DNA of 64,000 nucleotides from Impatiens glandulifera (GCF_907164915.1 NC_061862.1:93513995-93577994); one strand, 5' to 3'. Positions 1 through 13,107 are shown, counted from the first letter of the stretch. Made by a program: numbers and translations. Notes: generated by a model not told the origin, from the sequence alone.

Positions 1-721
1 AATAAGAAAAAGGAGAGAGAGTAACTCTTATAATTGCTTTTAAGAAAATTAAAATTTTATAGAAAATTTTCTCTAAATCTTGTGAGTGATTCTATCCCTA
101 GGCCAACATTCTCAGGCCTGGACGAAGTTACTCAATCATTCTTGTAATGCGATGATCGACCGCAAGCGTGGTCACAGTACAATCAATCAAACGACAGGGT
201 CGGGACTATTTACAGGTTTTCATTATAAATCTATTAAGAATGTTTTTCATTTTCTTACTTTAATTTTTTATCTCTTCTATTTGCATTTGCATTCAAAGTC
301 AATCAAAAATTTGTTCACCCAACCTAGCATACATCAAAATTTAGAAATTAGAATAGTGAATTTATTATCATCAAAATCAGTAAGATCTAAATTACTGAGT
401 GAGTATCGATTATATTTGTTTTCTCTATTTGAAAATTGAATCCATCAAATCTCTCGTCTTCGTTTATGATTTTATTCGATATGTTTACATTAAATAGCAG
501 TTACATGTATTTGTCTGTTGTTTTCAACCTCTTTCTCAAATCCTTATGGTCTTAGCTTAATTGACTGATAGTTTCATTTTTATTATGTTGATATGCTTCG
601 TCTTATTCGGTATACATAATTATAGATCTTTGGGTTTTTTTTTTCATTGACAGATAGCTAATTAACACCTCCTTATAATTAATTTATTGAGGAAATCAGG
701 AATCTACAACTTCACACATAT
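1..721. other. AT-rich flank, nothing recognised
   Basis: No gene, RNA or transposon was recognised here. A 117-codon open frame at 86-439 (+) has a low-complexity composition rich in F, L, S, N and H, with no motif I know, and is probably fortuitous. The stretch ends at the first base of a Copia LTR. Confidence 0.5.
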
Positions 722-1206
722 TGTTGGAATTTTTAGGGTTACTTATATAATAAATAATTGTGCATATGTCATATTTAATATAAGCCAAAATAATGTGATC
801 TAATGTGAAATTAAGTTTATGGCTTATGGGTGTATTTGTCATGAAAATAAAGTGAGGATACCTAAGTGACATTTCTAATTTTATGAAGGGGCTAAATTAG
901 AAATTGTCAAACTATAATAACTAACTTATTGTTGGTTATATGTAACGGTAATGGTCCCCATTTGAAGTAACGTCAATTCTCCTTTGCGTCCCCATCAACA
1001 TAGAGAGAAAACTATTGACTTACTCATCAAATGGAAGAACCATTCCATATAAGGAAAGTTTAAGGAAAGAATCATTCAATCCATGCAAAGTTTAAGGAAA
1101 GAGAAGATTCACAATTCATGCGATTAATTAAGGTACGCTTCCGCCACATTCAAGATTTTAATTTCTCACACATTAAATTAGGATCTAAATTAGGATAATT
1201 CTAACA
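722..1206 (+). repeat. 5' LTR of the 4.3-kb Copia element
   Basis: This 485-bp terminal repeat is the same length as its partner at 4554-5038, with about four substitutions by eye. It starts TG and ends CA with short imperfect inverted ends, and is followed immediately by the primer binding site. Confidence 0.93.
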
Positions 1207-1208
1207 AT

Positions 1209-1220
1209 TGGTATCAGAGC
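1209..1220 (+). promoter_or_regulatory. Primer binding site (tRNA-iMet)
   Basis: TGGTATCAGAGC lies two bases after the LTR end. This is the standard plant Copia site complementary to the 3' end of initiator tRNA-Met. Confidence 0.92.
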
Positions 1221-2254
1221 CATCCTAATTTAATTATGTGAAAAAATTATATCGGTGTAGATATATATGCATGAAATTTATAGGCATGCAATTCATAATA
1301 AAAATAAAAGCATGTTATTAGGAATATATATATATATAATTATATATATATTAATTTGGTATAAAGATATAAAGATTTATCGATTTATAAATATTTAGAT
1401 TCTCTGGTTTTGTTAAGTTCCTAGATCTTTAAGTTTCTGTAAAGAGGAAAAGTTATATATTAATTAATATCGTATGATGTTATCATGAAGATTGATGGGA
1501 AGAGATATTAATTAAGATTCCTCCTCGGTTTAGGGATATTTAAATTCTGAGTAATCATAAATATATATATATATATATATGCATGAATTTATAGATAATT
1601 TCATGTTTTCGGATTATATATATTGGTTTTGATAATTTCAAAGACATAATATTAGGTTATAGATAATTTCATATTTTTGGATTATATATATTGGTTTTGA
1701 GAATTTCAAACATAATATTAGGAATATAGATTGATTTTGATAATTTCAATAAATTATGATGAGAATATATATATATATATATATATTTATATTTGAAAAT
1801 TTTAATCTGATATATATATATAGATTAATAGATTAAGGGATATTTGAATTTTACGATAATTAAGATGATAAAATCCCTAAAAAGAATTTTCTCTATTTCG
1901 GAATAGATGGATATATTGATTTTTGATAATATCTAATAATTGAGTAAATATATATATATATATAAAGATTTATAATATTATTTAATAATGTTTATTAAAT
2001 TTATTGATAGTTAGATTATCGTTTAGATTTTCTAGTTAAAGGGGTTAAAGGGAGAAATTCTCAGTTTTAAATTGACCGTGTTTAGATTTTCTTGCTAAAC
2101 GGTTTAGATTTTCTCGTTAGAGGGGTTAAAGGAAGAAATTCTTTGTTTTAAATTGACCGTGTTTTAAATTGACGGTTGATATTTGTTGTTAAGGGATTAA
2201 ATAATATATAATATATATTATAAATCAAGAGATAATTAAGGAATAATGTTTAAG

Positions 2255-2297
<43 letters not shown>

Positions 2298-3359
2298 ATA
2301 TATAATAAAATTTTAATTATATCCTTTATTTTAGGATGAAAAGATTAAGGTTATTAATGATTATTAATAAATTAATAATTGGATTTCGCCATAAAAAAAT
2401 ATATATTTTAAATTTGATCAAATAAATCTTAAAGATTTATTATTTAATTTGATTAATATGATAATTACAAATTTTAAAATCAAATCAAGTAAGATTTGCT
2501 TACAGAGGTATAATTTTATTTTTTAAATTACATGTTTCTTGGAAAATTATATATTATTGATTTGGGTTATATACAATAATATGACATTTAAATTTAAAAC
2601 AATGATATTATTGTTCATTATTTGGATTGTATTGATTGATACAAATAATCACCAAAGTGACAATGTTTGTTGAAATTAATTCAAGACAATTTTGAATGGT
2701 AGTATTGTGTAATTCATGTGATTATATTATTTGGCCCAAAAGCTGATAATTAATTGACAGAATTGCATTAATACTTGTGATGATAAATATGTAATAATTA
2801 TAAAGTCTTATTTATGTGAATAATTAATCCATCCAAAGATAGATTGATTATTTGACATGTATTATTATTAATGTTTGATCATTACACCAAAATACTATTA
2901 GCAATTAATATTACTGTCCAAAGACTTGATATTAATGTTGCATTAAGTATTTTGAGATGGGATAAATCATTATTTGAATTTAGTTGTTACTTAAGTTTAT
3001 AAATGTGAGCAACTAATTTATTGAATATCCTGAATAATTAAGGGCTGTAATTTTTTTATGATGTCAAGTTAAAAATATTTTTTTTAGACGAGACTGCAAT
3101 ATTTGTTTTGAGGATATTGAGTTTGAGGGGAGAAATGACTGTGTCTTTAAAAATGATTTAAATCAATAATTACTATTGTAGAAGATTTGATTTATATCTC
3201 AAGTGTTTTTGACATTGATAAGGATTTTATTGATATTGAGGATAATGTTCAAAAATCAAGAGTAACAAGACAATATGATCAAACTCATTAAGTACAAACT
3301 CAACAACCTCAAAATCAAGTGTCTTTATGACAATCCAATTTAATTGAATTACTCTTTAA
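1221..3359. other. AT-rich Copia interior with TA microsatellites
   Basis: This is internal sequence of the Copia element where gag and the first half of pol would lie. I could not read any gag or integrase motif. It holds several (TA)n runs, at about 1,560-1,580, 1,765-1,786, 1,951-1,963 and 2,258-2,295. There are short local repeats such as two similar copies around 1,600-1,690 and around 2,025-2,165. Confidence 0.6.
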
Positions 3360-4140
3360 AAACAATTTATGGTATCCGTTACATATTTTGATATGGAGCT
3401 TCACCATAGTAGATGTTAAGGGGCTTTTCAATAGAGACATTGAAAAACAATTTGGTGCAATGAGAATACTTTGTGTCGAGAGACCAAATTAATATGGTTT
3501 GCAAATTAAAGAAATTCATCTATAGACTTAAAGAAGCGTCTCGTTAGTGATACCACAAATTTTACAAAATAACAATTCTCTCTTTTGGTTTTGAGGTGAA
3601 TTTAATTGATTATTTGTGTATCACATGTTCAGTGGGAGTAAACGTCTATTTTTGGTTTTATATGTGGGTGACATTTTGTTTGTCACAAATTTTGCTTGAC
3701 ATTAAGTAGCCAATACTTACGAGATATTTGAAAAGAATTAAGAATTAAATGCTCACATATAGAAAGTCGGAAAATCTTGAGATCATTGAGTATTCTGACT
3801 CCGATATTACGAAATGCCAAAATAGTATGAAATCTACTTCGGATAATATTTTTCGCTAGCTAGTTTTGTCATTTCTTGAAGAAGTGTCAAACAAACACTT
3901 ATGGCGTCATCCACTATTGCAGCGAAATTTATGACATGTTACTAGGCATCAAATTAAGTGATTTTGACATCAAGTTTATTTTATGAAATAAATGATACAA
4001 AGTGGATATATTTCTATAAAATATATATGTACAAACTATATGGTTATGAACCTCATGGCAATAAGTTTATCATCTAATGTCTTTCATGAGGATATTGCTC
4101 ATATGAGTGTTGTAGAGATCAACGATCTCTAACTTTAGTG
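3360..4140 (+). pseudogene. Copia reverse transcriptase / RNase H remnant
   Basis: Read across several frames with many stops, this stretch still shows the order of a Copia pol C-terminus. A VDVKG-like block near 3,409 corresponds to the first RT aspartate motif. WYHKFYK-like and LIDY-like blocks lie near 3,545-3,615. A YVGDILFVT block near 3,660 is the catalytic YVDD region with its first D changed to G. YSDSD and KSTS blocks near 3,793-3,840 and a SSTIAAKF block near 3,905 are from RNase H. A VFHEDIAHMSV-like tail is near 4,080. It is non-functional. Confidence 0.82.
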
Positions 4141-4542
4141 GGAGTTTGTAATTTTGACATCTTCCAGTTTAATTATTTTATAGATATTTATAAAGTTTTT
4201 ATTCTGATCAGAACTTAAGTATTATTCAGTTCATTACACTTTGTATAATTATGTTTAAAGTATGATCTCACTAAAGTTAAGTAGGACCAGTTGAAAATTG
4301 ACATGAAAAGATCACCTTGCATGAAATTTTCATTCCTTACATTCATGATATGATTTGTCAATTAATTGTATTGATTTATGTGATCATTGTTGGGTCTAGT
4401 TGTGCTTAAATACAACGACGAGCTCTTTGGTCCTATATTGATATGTTTAATTGATAAAATTGTTTATACAATATATGATTGATATTACATAAAACTTCAG
4501 GCGCATTATGGTTGATACATTTATTTTTGTACATACGTGACC

Positions 4543-4553
4543 CAGTGGGAGAT
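4543..4553 (+). promoter_or_regulatory. Polypurine tract of the 4.3-kb Copia element
   Basis: A purine-rich stretch, CAGTGGGAGAT, abuts the 3' LTR. This is the expected plus-strand priming site. Confidence 0.75.
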
Positions 4554-5038
4554 TGTTGGAATTTTTAGGGTCACTTGTATAATAAATAATTGTGCATATG
4601 TCATATTTAATATAAGCCAAAATAATGTGATCTAATGTGAAATTAAGTTTATGGCTTATGGGTGTATTTGTCATGAAAATAAAGTGAGGATACCTAAGTG
4701 ACATTTCTAATTTTATGAAGGGGCTAAATTAGAAATTGTCAAACTATAATAACTAACTTATTGTTGGTTATATGTAACGGTAATGGTCCCCATTTGAAGT
4801 AACGTCAATTCTCCTTTGCGTCCCCATCAACAGAGAGAGAAAACTATTGACTTACTCATCAAATGGAAGAACCATTCCATATAAGGAAAGTTTAAGGAAA
4901 GAATCATTCAATCCATGCAAAGTTTAAGGAAAGAGAAGATTCACAATTCATGCGATTAATTAAGGTACGCTTCCGCCGCATTCAAGATTTTAATTTCTCA
5001 CACATTAAATTAGGATCTAAATTAGGATAATTCTAACA
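4554..5038 (+). repeat. 3' LTR of the 4.3-kb Copia element
   Basis: Direct repeat of 722-1206, same length. The visible differences are at the 18th base (t/c), the 24th base (a/g), one t/g in the 'catcaaca' segment and one a/g in the 'ttccgcc' segment. Confidence 0.93.
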
Positions 5039-6275
5039 TCTCTCATCTACATATTTTGATTCACAGTTTTTATTAATTGAGGTTTTCAAATTGAGCGAAG
5101 CAGACTTAGTTGTAGATTGATAGAGAAAAGAAGTAGAAATAGACTAAGACAAATCTAGATGAATATTATTTTTTCACTATATACACAGATTCATTATTTT
5201 GTTAGATATTGTTAAGGTCATAATCTCACACGTTTAGATATTGAAGTTTATTTGTCAATAAAAATAATTGTATTAAAGCTTATTTGTCAAACGAATTCAG
5301 TCGGACATGATGATACATTATGTACTATTAATTTATTAAACACATTTATCTCTATCGTCAGCATATTTTAATAGAAGTAACAACACATGTCTAACATTAC
5401 AGCAACCTTAATTAATTATCCCATATTGTATTCTGTTTGTGTCATTCTTCTGTACTTAATGGATCTTAACTTTTGATTAATGGAAATAGAAATGAAAATG
5501 GACTTAGCTCAATGGTTCTCAATATATATTTTATTCTGCAAGAGTACTTATCTATATTGTCACCATACTACAAAATAGTGGGCATTACAAGTTTTTTATT
5601 ACTATATCAGGTACACTTTTTATGACTGTATCTCAATTCTTTGCACTATTTTCTTGCTTTCTCTCTATTGAAATGAAACTGCATCATATGCATCAATTTA
5701 TTTTTTTAACTATTTAATTAGTAAATTTTTTAACCATATGCATCAGTTTATTCATATAATTGCTTATTCATATATGACCTAGTTGTTTAATTTTGAATTT
5801 GGATCTCCAACACTGTATATTTCCAAAGTTATTATTTTTTTACTCTAATTTTAAAATATTTCATTGATAATTTATAAAATGAAAAAATATTTTTACCGGC
5901 TATTATATAAATGAATTTATGCTACAGAAGATTTTACCCATTCCCTTTTATTAAATATAGTTAGCCAACTTATATATACAGTAGTTATATAGTTATATAA
6001 TTATTTATTTCAACAATACAACAAAATGATACTACCCATACCTACTGTCGATTCAAATCATTATTGAGATCCAAATTGATATAAATAATTTATCTATATA
6101 TAGAGAGATATCTAATATTGAGAGTTTTTATTTCTATTTAAAATTTTAATCTTATAATTATTTGGATCTCTATATACAGTCTATACCATTAATTAAGCAT
6201 GAGAATAAGAATGGATATTTTTTATAATAATAATAATAACTGTAATTGAAAAAAAATTGTTATCATATATGAAAT
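5039..6275. other. Spacer holding the start of decayed unit 0
   Basis: No gene is seen. From about 5,790 to 5,975 the sequence aligns with 17,530-17,675 of unit 1 and about 52,400-52,545 of unit 2. The shared blocks are tctaatttt...atatttcat, tttttaccg, aagattttacccattcc and ttattaaatat...ttagccaact. This marks a third, older copy of the duplicated unit. The rest is AT-rich with no recognisable content. Confidence 0.6.
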
Positions 6276-6288
6276 AATATAATTATAA
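6276..6288 (+). repeat. LINE target-site duplication, left copy
   Basis: The 13-bp sequence aatataattataa recurs at 10,388-10,400, directly after the LINE's A-rich end. Confidence 0.75.
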
Positions 6289-9200
6289 AGTCAAAGAACT
6301 AAAGGAAACATAAAATTTAGAGAAGGGTAACCCAGAAACAGAGCACATCCTAACAAAGGCAAGAAAAAACGAATTTGCATGTGAAGGAACTTCCAACTCC
6401 TCTTCTAACGAAACGGTTTAGGCCCCAACGCAGACGAGAGGTAGGCATCATTCTAGACCTGTAATTTTATACAAACCACAAATATGGAAGAAGATTGCAG
6501 GGAAAGGAAAGAAATGAAATATCACGTTGTCAACCTTTCTTCATGAATATAATGACCTGGGATATTAGGGAGCTCAACGACCCCATCAAAAGGAAGGAAG
6601 TGAGAAGAATGATTGAAAGACATGAAATCACTATTATGTGTATACTAAAGACGAGAATAAGGCACAATCAAATCGATATTGTTAGTAAAGACTGTTTTGG
6701 TAGCGACTAGTCTTATATTCACAATTCAGATGGGTATAAAAGTAGAATCTGGGTAGGCTGGAATAATAGCTTAGTTGAGGTCAAAAAGTTATTAGACACT
6801 AAGCAGGTCATCATGGTAGAGATTGTTAATCGGATAACAAAGGCGAGATACTATTTTGCTGCTATCTATGGAAGCAATGTAGCAGGAGAAAGAAAGCAGT
6901 TATGGAGAGAGCTCAAAAGTAAAGTCAATGATGATGAGCCTTGGATTCTAATGGGTGACTTCAATGTCACCAAATTCATCCAAGAAAGAGAACCGGAAAC
7001 AGGGATCACGCAAGACATGATGGACTTCAATGAATGCATTAAAGACATCAACTGTATCGAACCTTCTAGTTCAGGTAATCTATTTTCATGGTCAACTACT
7101 AGAGGGTTAGAGGAAATGAGGAAGAGTTGCATTGATCGTGGGTTGATCAACGAGAAATGGGCAGATCTCTACCCGAGAAACCAGCTACAAGTTCTACGGC
7201 CAGGAATCTCTGATCATTGCCCGTTGAAATTTTTATGGGAAAAGGAAAAAAGACTAAAGAGGACTTTCAAATTTTTTAATTTCTGGATGAAAGACGAAGA
7301 ATTCAAAAGAGTACTGACAGACACCTAGAATACAAGTATCAATGGGACAAAGATGTTTAGAGTTTGCGAAAAACTTAGAATCTTGAAAGGTAAGCTCAAC
7401 AAGTTCGATAGGAAGAATTATAGTGGTATATCAAAAAGAGTAGAGGAAGCATGAGTAAAATTGGAGAATATTCAAATCAAAAGCTTCAGGATGCAAAACC
7501 TACCTAACAATCAAGCTGAGGAGAAAGAAGCGCTGACAAGTTTTAGAGGTCTATACTCAAAAGAAGAAAATTTCTTCAAGCAGAAGTTTAGAGAAAGTTG
7601 GCTTTCTTTGGGAGACAAAAATATTGCCTTCTTCTATAAGAAATGCGCGGCTTGAAACTTCAGGAACCAAGTCCTCAGATTAAAAGATTGTAATGTAGAA
7701 ATGTTTAAGGGACATGAAGTAGTTCAAAAGGAAGCTATTAGTTATTATAAGGGTCTGATTGAAAAAAAAAACTAAGTAATGAAGAACTCGATGCTAGACT
7801 TGGGGTGTTGTAACAGATTGTTCTAATAAGAATCGACAACGAGGATACTAATAAGCTAGTAGCAAGGGTCAGTCAAGAATAGATCAGGAATGCTCTGTTT
7901 ACGATGAAAGGAGGTAAAAGTCTAGGGCCAGATGGATACAATGCGAATTTCTTCAAGGAAAACTGGGATATAGTTGAGAATACTGTAAGTGAAGGGGTCC
8001 TAGAATTCTTTCAAAACAGGAAAATGCTTAAGTAATGGAACGTTACAGTATTGAATCTGATTCCCAAAATCTCACATCTAGAAAAAATTCAGGACTTTCG
8101 TCCTATTTCATGTTGTAACGTAATCTATAATCATCTCTAAAATCTTTCGCAAAGATTTAAAACTGTTATTTCAAAATTAATTAGTTTAGGACAATCATAT
8201 TTTATTCTAAATCACTCTATCTCCCATAACATACTTCTTATACAAAGTTGATTGTAAAATTATGGGAATAAGGCTATATCTTTGAGAGTGGCTTTCAAAA
8301 TTGACATTCGAAAATCTTTTGACTCGATAAGATGGAATCTATTCATGATTTCCTTTATGTTGTTGGTTTCCCTAACATTTTTATTGAGTGATTAATGCAG
8401 TGTGTTTTGACCCCTCACTTCATTGTCAGCGTGAATGGCATACATAGTGGCTTCTTTAAGGTGAAAGAGGAGTAAAGAAAGGAGATCCTCTCTCACCTTA
8501 CCTATTCGTTCTTATTATGGATATTCCGGATTGTATCTTTAAAATGCTCCTAAGGAACCATAAATTTAAATTTCACCCCTACTGCAAGGAACAAACAATA
8601 ACACATGTTTATTTCGCTGATGATATGTTCTTAGTGGCTCACGCAGATGTTGAATCTCTTAGTACAATCAAGGAAGCACTGACAATGTTTTCTAGTATTA
8701 CAGGTTTATTCATTAATGAAGACAAAATTCAGACTTTCTATGGAGGAGGAATGAAAGAGGATTTGAAGCATGATATATTTAGTATCATGGGGATAAAAGA
8801 AGGAACGCTTCTAGTCAAATATCTTGGAGTCCCCTTATTTGCAAATTAACTTCAAAGCTCACATTTTCGTCCACTTATTGAAAAGGTTAAAAATTTTATC
8901 TTGGGTTGGGCTACCAAAAAATCTGTCTTATGCAGGAAGATTAGAGCTTGTGAAAAGAGTTACTATGAGAATCATTGGCTACCGGGCACAACAAATAGTC
9001 AGTCCCAAAAAAGTCATGGATGAACTTGATAAGTTGATGAGAGACTTCATCTGTGGTACTCAAGGAAGAAGAAGCAAAAATGTCAAATGGGAAACTGTAT
9101 GTACCCCAAAGGAAGAAAGAGGGCTTGGAATTAACAATTGTGTCACATGGAATCGAGCACTCACACAATCAGACATGTATGGGCCTTTGAGATGAAGGTA

Positions 9201-10387
9201 GATTAATTATGGGTCAAATGGGTTCATACGTGATTCATGAAAGGAGAAGCTAGCATATGGACATGCCAAATCAAAAATGAAATGGCATGGTTCTTGAAGA
9301 AAATCCTAAAACTAGAGGAGAGGCATATCAGATGATGAAGTTAAGAATCAGTAATGGAAGGGGAATATTATTCTGGAACAATCCATGGTTAGAGAATAAT
9401 CTCATAATTCTTCGGGAGGAATTCCAATCTATTAGAGACAGAATCAGAAGAAATTGTCTCTTGTACTCAATTAGAGATATTCAAAAAGGAAAATGCAGCT
9501 CTATTCTTATGAGTATTCTAGAAGGAGTCAGAATTCTGAATCTGATCAATAATATACAATTCAATGGAAACATTGATACAAAGAGTTGGGATACTGTTAT
9601 GAATGGAAAATTTGTGGAAGGAAAAGCATGTGAGATCATTAGAACAAAGGAGGTGGTGGTCGATTGACATAAAGTAGTCTGGTCTACAAATGTTATACCT
9701 CGAAACCAATTCATTCTTTGGCTGATATTCAGGAAAAAATTGGCGACAAGAGACAGAATTAAGAAGTATATGAATATTTTAGATGTCAATTGCCCAATGT
9801 ACGTAGCAAAAGAGGAAAGAATTGACCACTTGTTTGGGGAGTACACATTTGTATCTAAGTTGTGGAATAATTTTGCTTAGAATATGAATATCACTAAATT
9901 TCCAGGTACATGGAACGAAATCATAGAGCTTGTAAAGAGAAAGGCTAAGTGAGGTAACTTTTATGCGAATGTTTTCAAATGCTTCTTTGGAGCCCTAGTA
10001 TACAATACATGGAGAGAAAGAAATACAAGAATTCATATCACGAATAAGAGAACAGAAGAAAAAGTTTGGGATGATATTGTTTCTGATGGCAACGCTCTCA
10101 TACATAAATGGAGGGGAATTCTGATTAATGAAGATAGTTGGAAGCTCAGTCAAAGATGGAATATCCCTTATAAAATCATTACAAGGAAATGAAGGCTCAA
10201 ATAGTTATGTTTGATGACTTGTTTGTAATTCAATTGTTCGTTGTTCTGTTTGCTCTATAATTCAGTTGTTTGAAACTCATTTGGTATTTTCAACAAAGCT
10301 AGGATTTGTCTAGCTTTGTTTCTTGAAACTCATTTTCCCTCTTTTGGGATTTTTAATGAAATGACAATAAATCGTTTTTCCAAAAAA
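6289..10387 (+). mobile_element. L1-type non-LTR retrotransposon (LINE), 5'-truncated
   Basis: A 4.1-kb insertion is bounded by a 13-bp duplication (6276-6288 and 10388-10400) and ends in a short A-run near 10,381-10,389. Both features fit target-primed reverse transcription. It encodes endonuclease, reverse transcriptase and a C-terminal zinc-binding region on the plus strand. The ORF1/gag-like part is absent, so the copy is 5'-truncated relative to full plant L1 elements. Several stops and at least two frame changes make it inactive. Confidence 0.88.
6546..10192 (+). pseudogene. LINE ORF2 (endonuclease-reverse transcriptase) pseudogene
   Basis: Domains appear in the usual L1 order. An apurinic endonuclease-like domain lies at 6,546-7,330, with LNDPIKRKEVR near the start, a MGDFNV motif near 6,953 and an ISDHCPL motif near 7,207 that carries the catalytic Asp-His. 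The RT region runs from about 7,900, with GPDGYNANFF and FRPISCCNVIY motifs, KIDIRKSFDSIRWN near 8,300, a FADDMF catalytic motif near 8,614 and YLGVPLF near 8,820. A Cys/His region and RHxH-like C-terminus lie at about 9,700-10,190. In-frame stops occur at 6,708, 7,326 and 7,653. The frame changes near 8,830 and again before 9,287. It is dead. Confidence 0.88.
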
Positions 10388-10400
10388 AATATAATTATAA

Positions 10401-10800
10401 GATTATAATATCAATATATATTATTTCATTTAATGTCTATAATATAGATTATGTCACATTATTCTCGACACCATTCATGTCACCAAATTTCCGCTACCTC
10501 TATATCATAATTAATATATTATTCAATACATCCCTCATGCTTTATCAAAATTCAGTACTAAAGAAATGAAATAAAAAATTCACGTTTATGTAACACATAA
10601 TACCAAATAATGAATTCTTTAATATAACTTAGACATGAAAATCATTTTCATAATATTTAAATGTTCACTTGGTAGTCCATTTGGTGGAGCAGAAAAGCTA
10701 TAGAAGGATAAGGTTTACTTTATCTAGCTATAACGTATTTTGAGCTTGTTTGTATAGCTATGACGTATCATGAGATTGATTCCATTACTATAGGTAAAAA
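10401..10800. other. Spacer with a short unit-0 patch
   Basis: AT-rich, no gene. The stretch around 10,690-10,720 (tggagcagaaaagctatag...gataaggtttactt) matches 17,738-17,800 of unit 1 with a small gap. It belongs to the decayed duplication unit. Confidence 0.55.
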
Positions 10801-10859
10801 TATCACACTTAAGGACATGTTTGATCATCAATCTAGTGGTTTCGTTTTCCGAATTAGAT

Positions 10860-11530
10860 ATAAAAAGAGATTAAACATTTTGAAGAGTTCGTCTCATAAT
10901 AGAGTTTTACTTTTGGTATAACGCAAACAAATGTCCTCGTCTGAACAAGACATTATGCGTTGACAAGACATGGATAATTTTCATGCGGCGCATTGCTACA
11001 AGTTGTTTACTAAGATGAGTTCATATAATTTTTGTTGGGAGAAATTTTGGGAGTCAAAGATTTCATTCAAGATCTTGTTCTTTGGATGAAGTGTTATTCA
11101 CAGTGAAATTTTTACGGATAATATGTGCATAAAAAAATGTGTATTATAATTAGTCGTATGTGTCACGAGGAGGTTGAATCAACAACTCACTTACTTTTGC
11201 TTTGTCGAGGGTGACTAGTATCTGGAGTTTTTGTGGAGTATCACTAAGATTCATTGGGTGATGCCCGAGCCTTGGGGTAGTTGTTGGGAGATGTGAATTT
11301 ATGTGGTTAATATGAAAGCCTACATAATTGAGTTACCATCCAAATTATTTTTTAATGAACTATTTGGTTTGAGAGAAATCGTCGAACTTTCACTAATCGT
11401 AGTCATCCGATATGTATCAATTATAATATTATTATTATGTTTTTTGAGATTAATTTTGAAAAGTCGGTAGAGTCCGTCAGAAAGTTAATCCTTCTTCTTT
11501 AGCACTTACGAGCTCGATAACTTATTTAGA
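10860..11530 (+). pseudogene. LINE 3' fragment (zinc-binding RVT tail)
   Basis: Reading through frame changes gives the typical C-terminus of plant LINE ORF2. There is a CYKLFTKMSS segment near 10,998, FWESKI..K.LFFG near 11,050, and a degenerate Cys/His segment at 11,130-11,210. MPEPWGSCWEMW follows near 11,262 and ERNRRTFTNRSHP near 11,380. No RT core is present. It is a separate insertion from the LINE at 6,289-10,387. A T-rich run (11,526-11,620) follows it. Confidence 0.7.
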
Positions 11531-12619
11531 AACGTTTTTTTTTTGTTTTTTTTTATTTTTTAATTTTTATTTTTATCAGTTTTCTCTTTTTAGTTTTTAT
11601 TTTTTTTATTTTTATCAGTTTCCTGGTAGACATGAAACTAAAACTCACCTGCTATTTTGAAAGTCATAATTATATATAAACACGTGGAATTTGACCTTAC
11701 TACAAAAAAAAAAATATTTTGTTTTCTTAATTGTGAATTGAACGTGTTTTCGATCTGACCGATGAAGAGTACCGATCCTACTACCTCGGCATGAAATATG
11801 ATGCCGATCTCCAATCTGTCTAGTCAGAGCTGGACAGCCAAAGGTATGCTGTGTCATCAGGTGAAATTCTCCCGGAGTCGGTTGATTGGAGGACGAAAGG
11901 CGCCGTCTCACCGATTAAGAACCAGGGAAAATGCGGTAAGATTTCTAAATTAGAAAGTTAGTATGACTCCAAGTCATTCAATCAAACTATTGAACAAATA
12001 AGATAACTAATTCTATAAGTGGATTTTACTCAATATCAATTAAACCTAGCTATAATTCTTCTTTCAATTAATAGACTTTTTAGGTCGGGAAGCAGACTAG
12101 CTAATAAGTTAAGAGGTTCTCGAAAATCAAGGTTTGAAAGCTGCTACTTTTATTTTTTAATCCCAGACAAGATAACTAGTATTATTGTTATAAAAAAAAT
12201 ATTATGATATATAATACTTGATATATAATAAATTATATTTTTGTGACTATTATATAGATTAATTTGTCTTTATCTATAGTTTCAGCTATTTCCATTTTTA
12301 GAGAGAACAAAACAAAAGTAAAAAATATTTGTCTCAGAGTAATTTAACAATTTTGGAACAATTTGATAAAAGTATAAAGTCAAAAGTAGGTGCCTAAGAT
12401 GAAAATAATTTAATAGTATTAGAACAATTCAATTCACTAGCTTTATAATAAATTAATTACAAAAATATATATATATGCATAATATAACTAAAATCACAGG
12501 TTTGATTCTCATTTAAGATACTTCATGTTGGAGTAAATGTCATGATTTTATTATATGGTTAATTTTAGTTAAAGATGCGAGGAAATGAGGTTAAAAATTA
12601 TAGTTTTGGAACAATTTGA

Positions 12620-12892
<273 letters not shown>

Positions 12893-13107
12893 TAGCTAAC
12901 CATTTGGTTGATTGATTGCAGATGAAATCAAAGGTTATCATGAGCTTGACTTATGGCAAGGAATTCAAAAATTATGTCTCGGTACGTAAGTAGTGAAAAG
13001 TTATTATATTTTGGATTTTGAGATCGATCTATATATAAGTGAATTTTTTGTGATTCTTTTGGTTATGGAAGGGTATTTTCACGGGATACTGCAGAACCTC
13101 CCTAGAT

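Larger units (their letters stand above)
722..5038 (+). mobile_element. Copia LTR retrotransposon with dead interior
   Basis: Two 485-bp direct repeats (722-1206 and 4554-5038), each beginning TGTTGGAATT and ending AATTCTAACA, enclose 3.35 kb. A tRNA-Met primer site follows the first repeat and a polypurine tract precedes the second, so this is a complete LTR element. The interior has no open coding frame. Only decayed reverse transcriptase and RNase H remnants of the plus strand survive, at about 3,360-4,140. The LTRs differ at only about four positions by eye, so transposition was recent and the machinery probably came from another element. The five bases flanking each side (catat and tctct) do not match, so no target duplication is visible. 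Confidence 0.9.

Noticed and set aside
86..439. 117-codon open frame near the left edge
   Set aside because: No ATG context, motif or homology pattern recognised; low-complexity F/L/S-rich composition expected of AT-rich spacer.
6170..6210. accattaattaa-gcatga near 6,184 as a relic of the CP start region
   Set aside because: Similar to the CP leader (accattaattaaacatga), but flanking sequence does not align; likely chance in AT-rich DNA.
11645..11911. 88-codon minus-strand frame over CP-A (also 41,122-41,340 and 62,319-62,537)
   Set aside because: Antisense shadow of CP exon 1, present in all copies because the sense exon is.
12019..12207. 62-codon frame in CP intron 1 (also 41,448-41,636 and 62,645-62,833)
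   Set aside because: Entirely intronic between validated splice sites; no motif.
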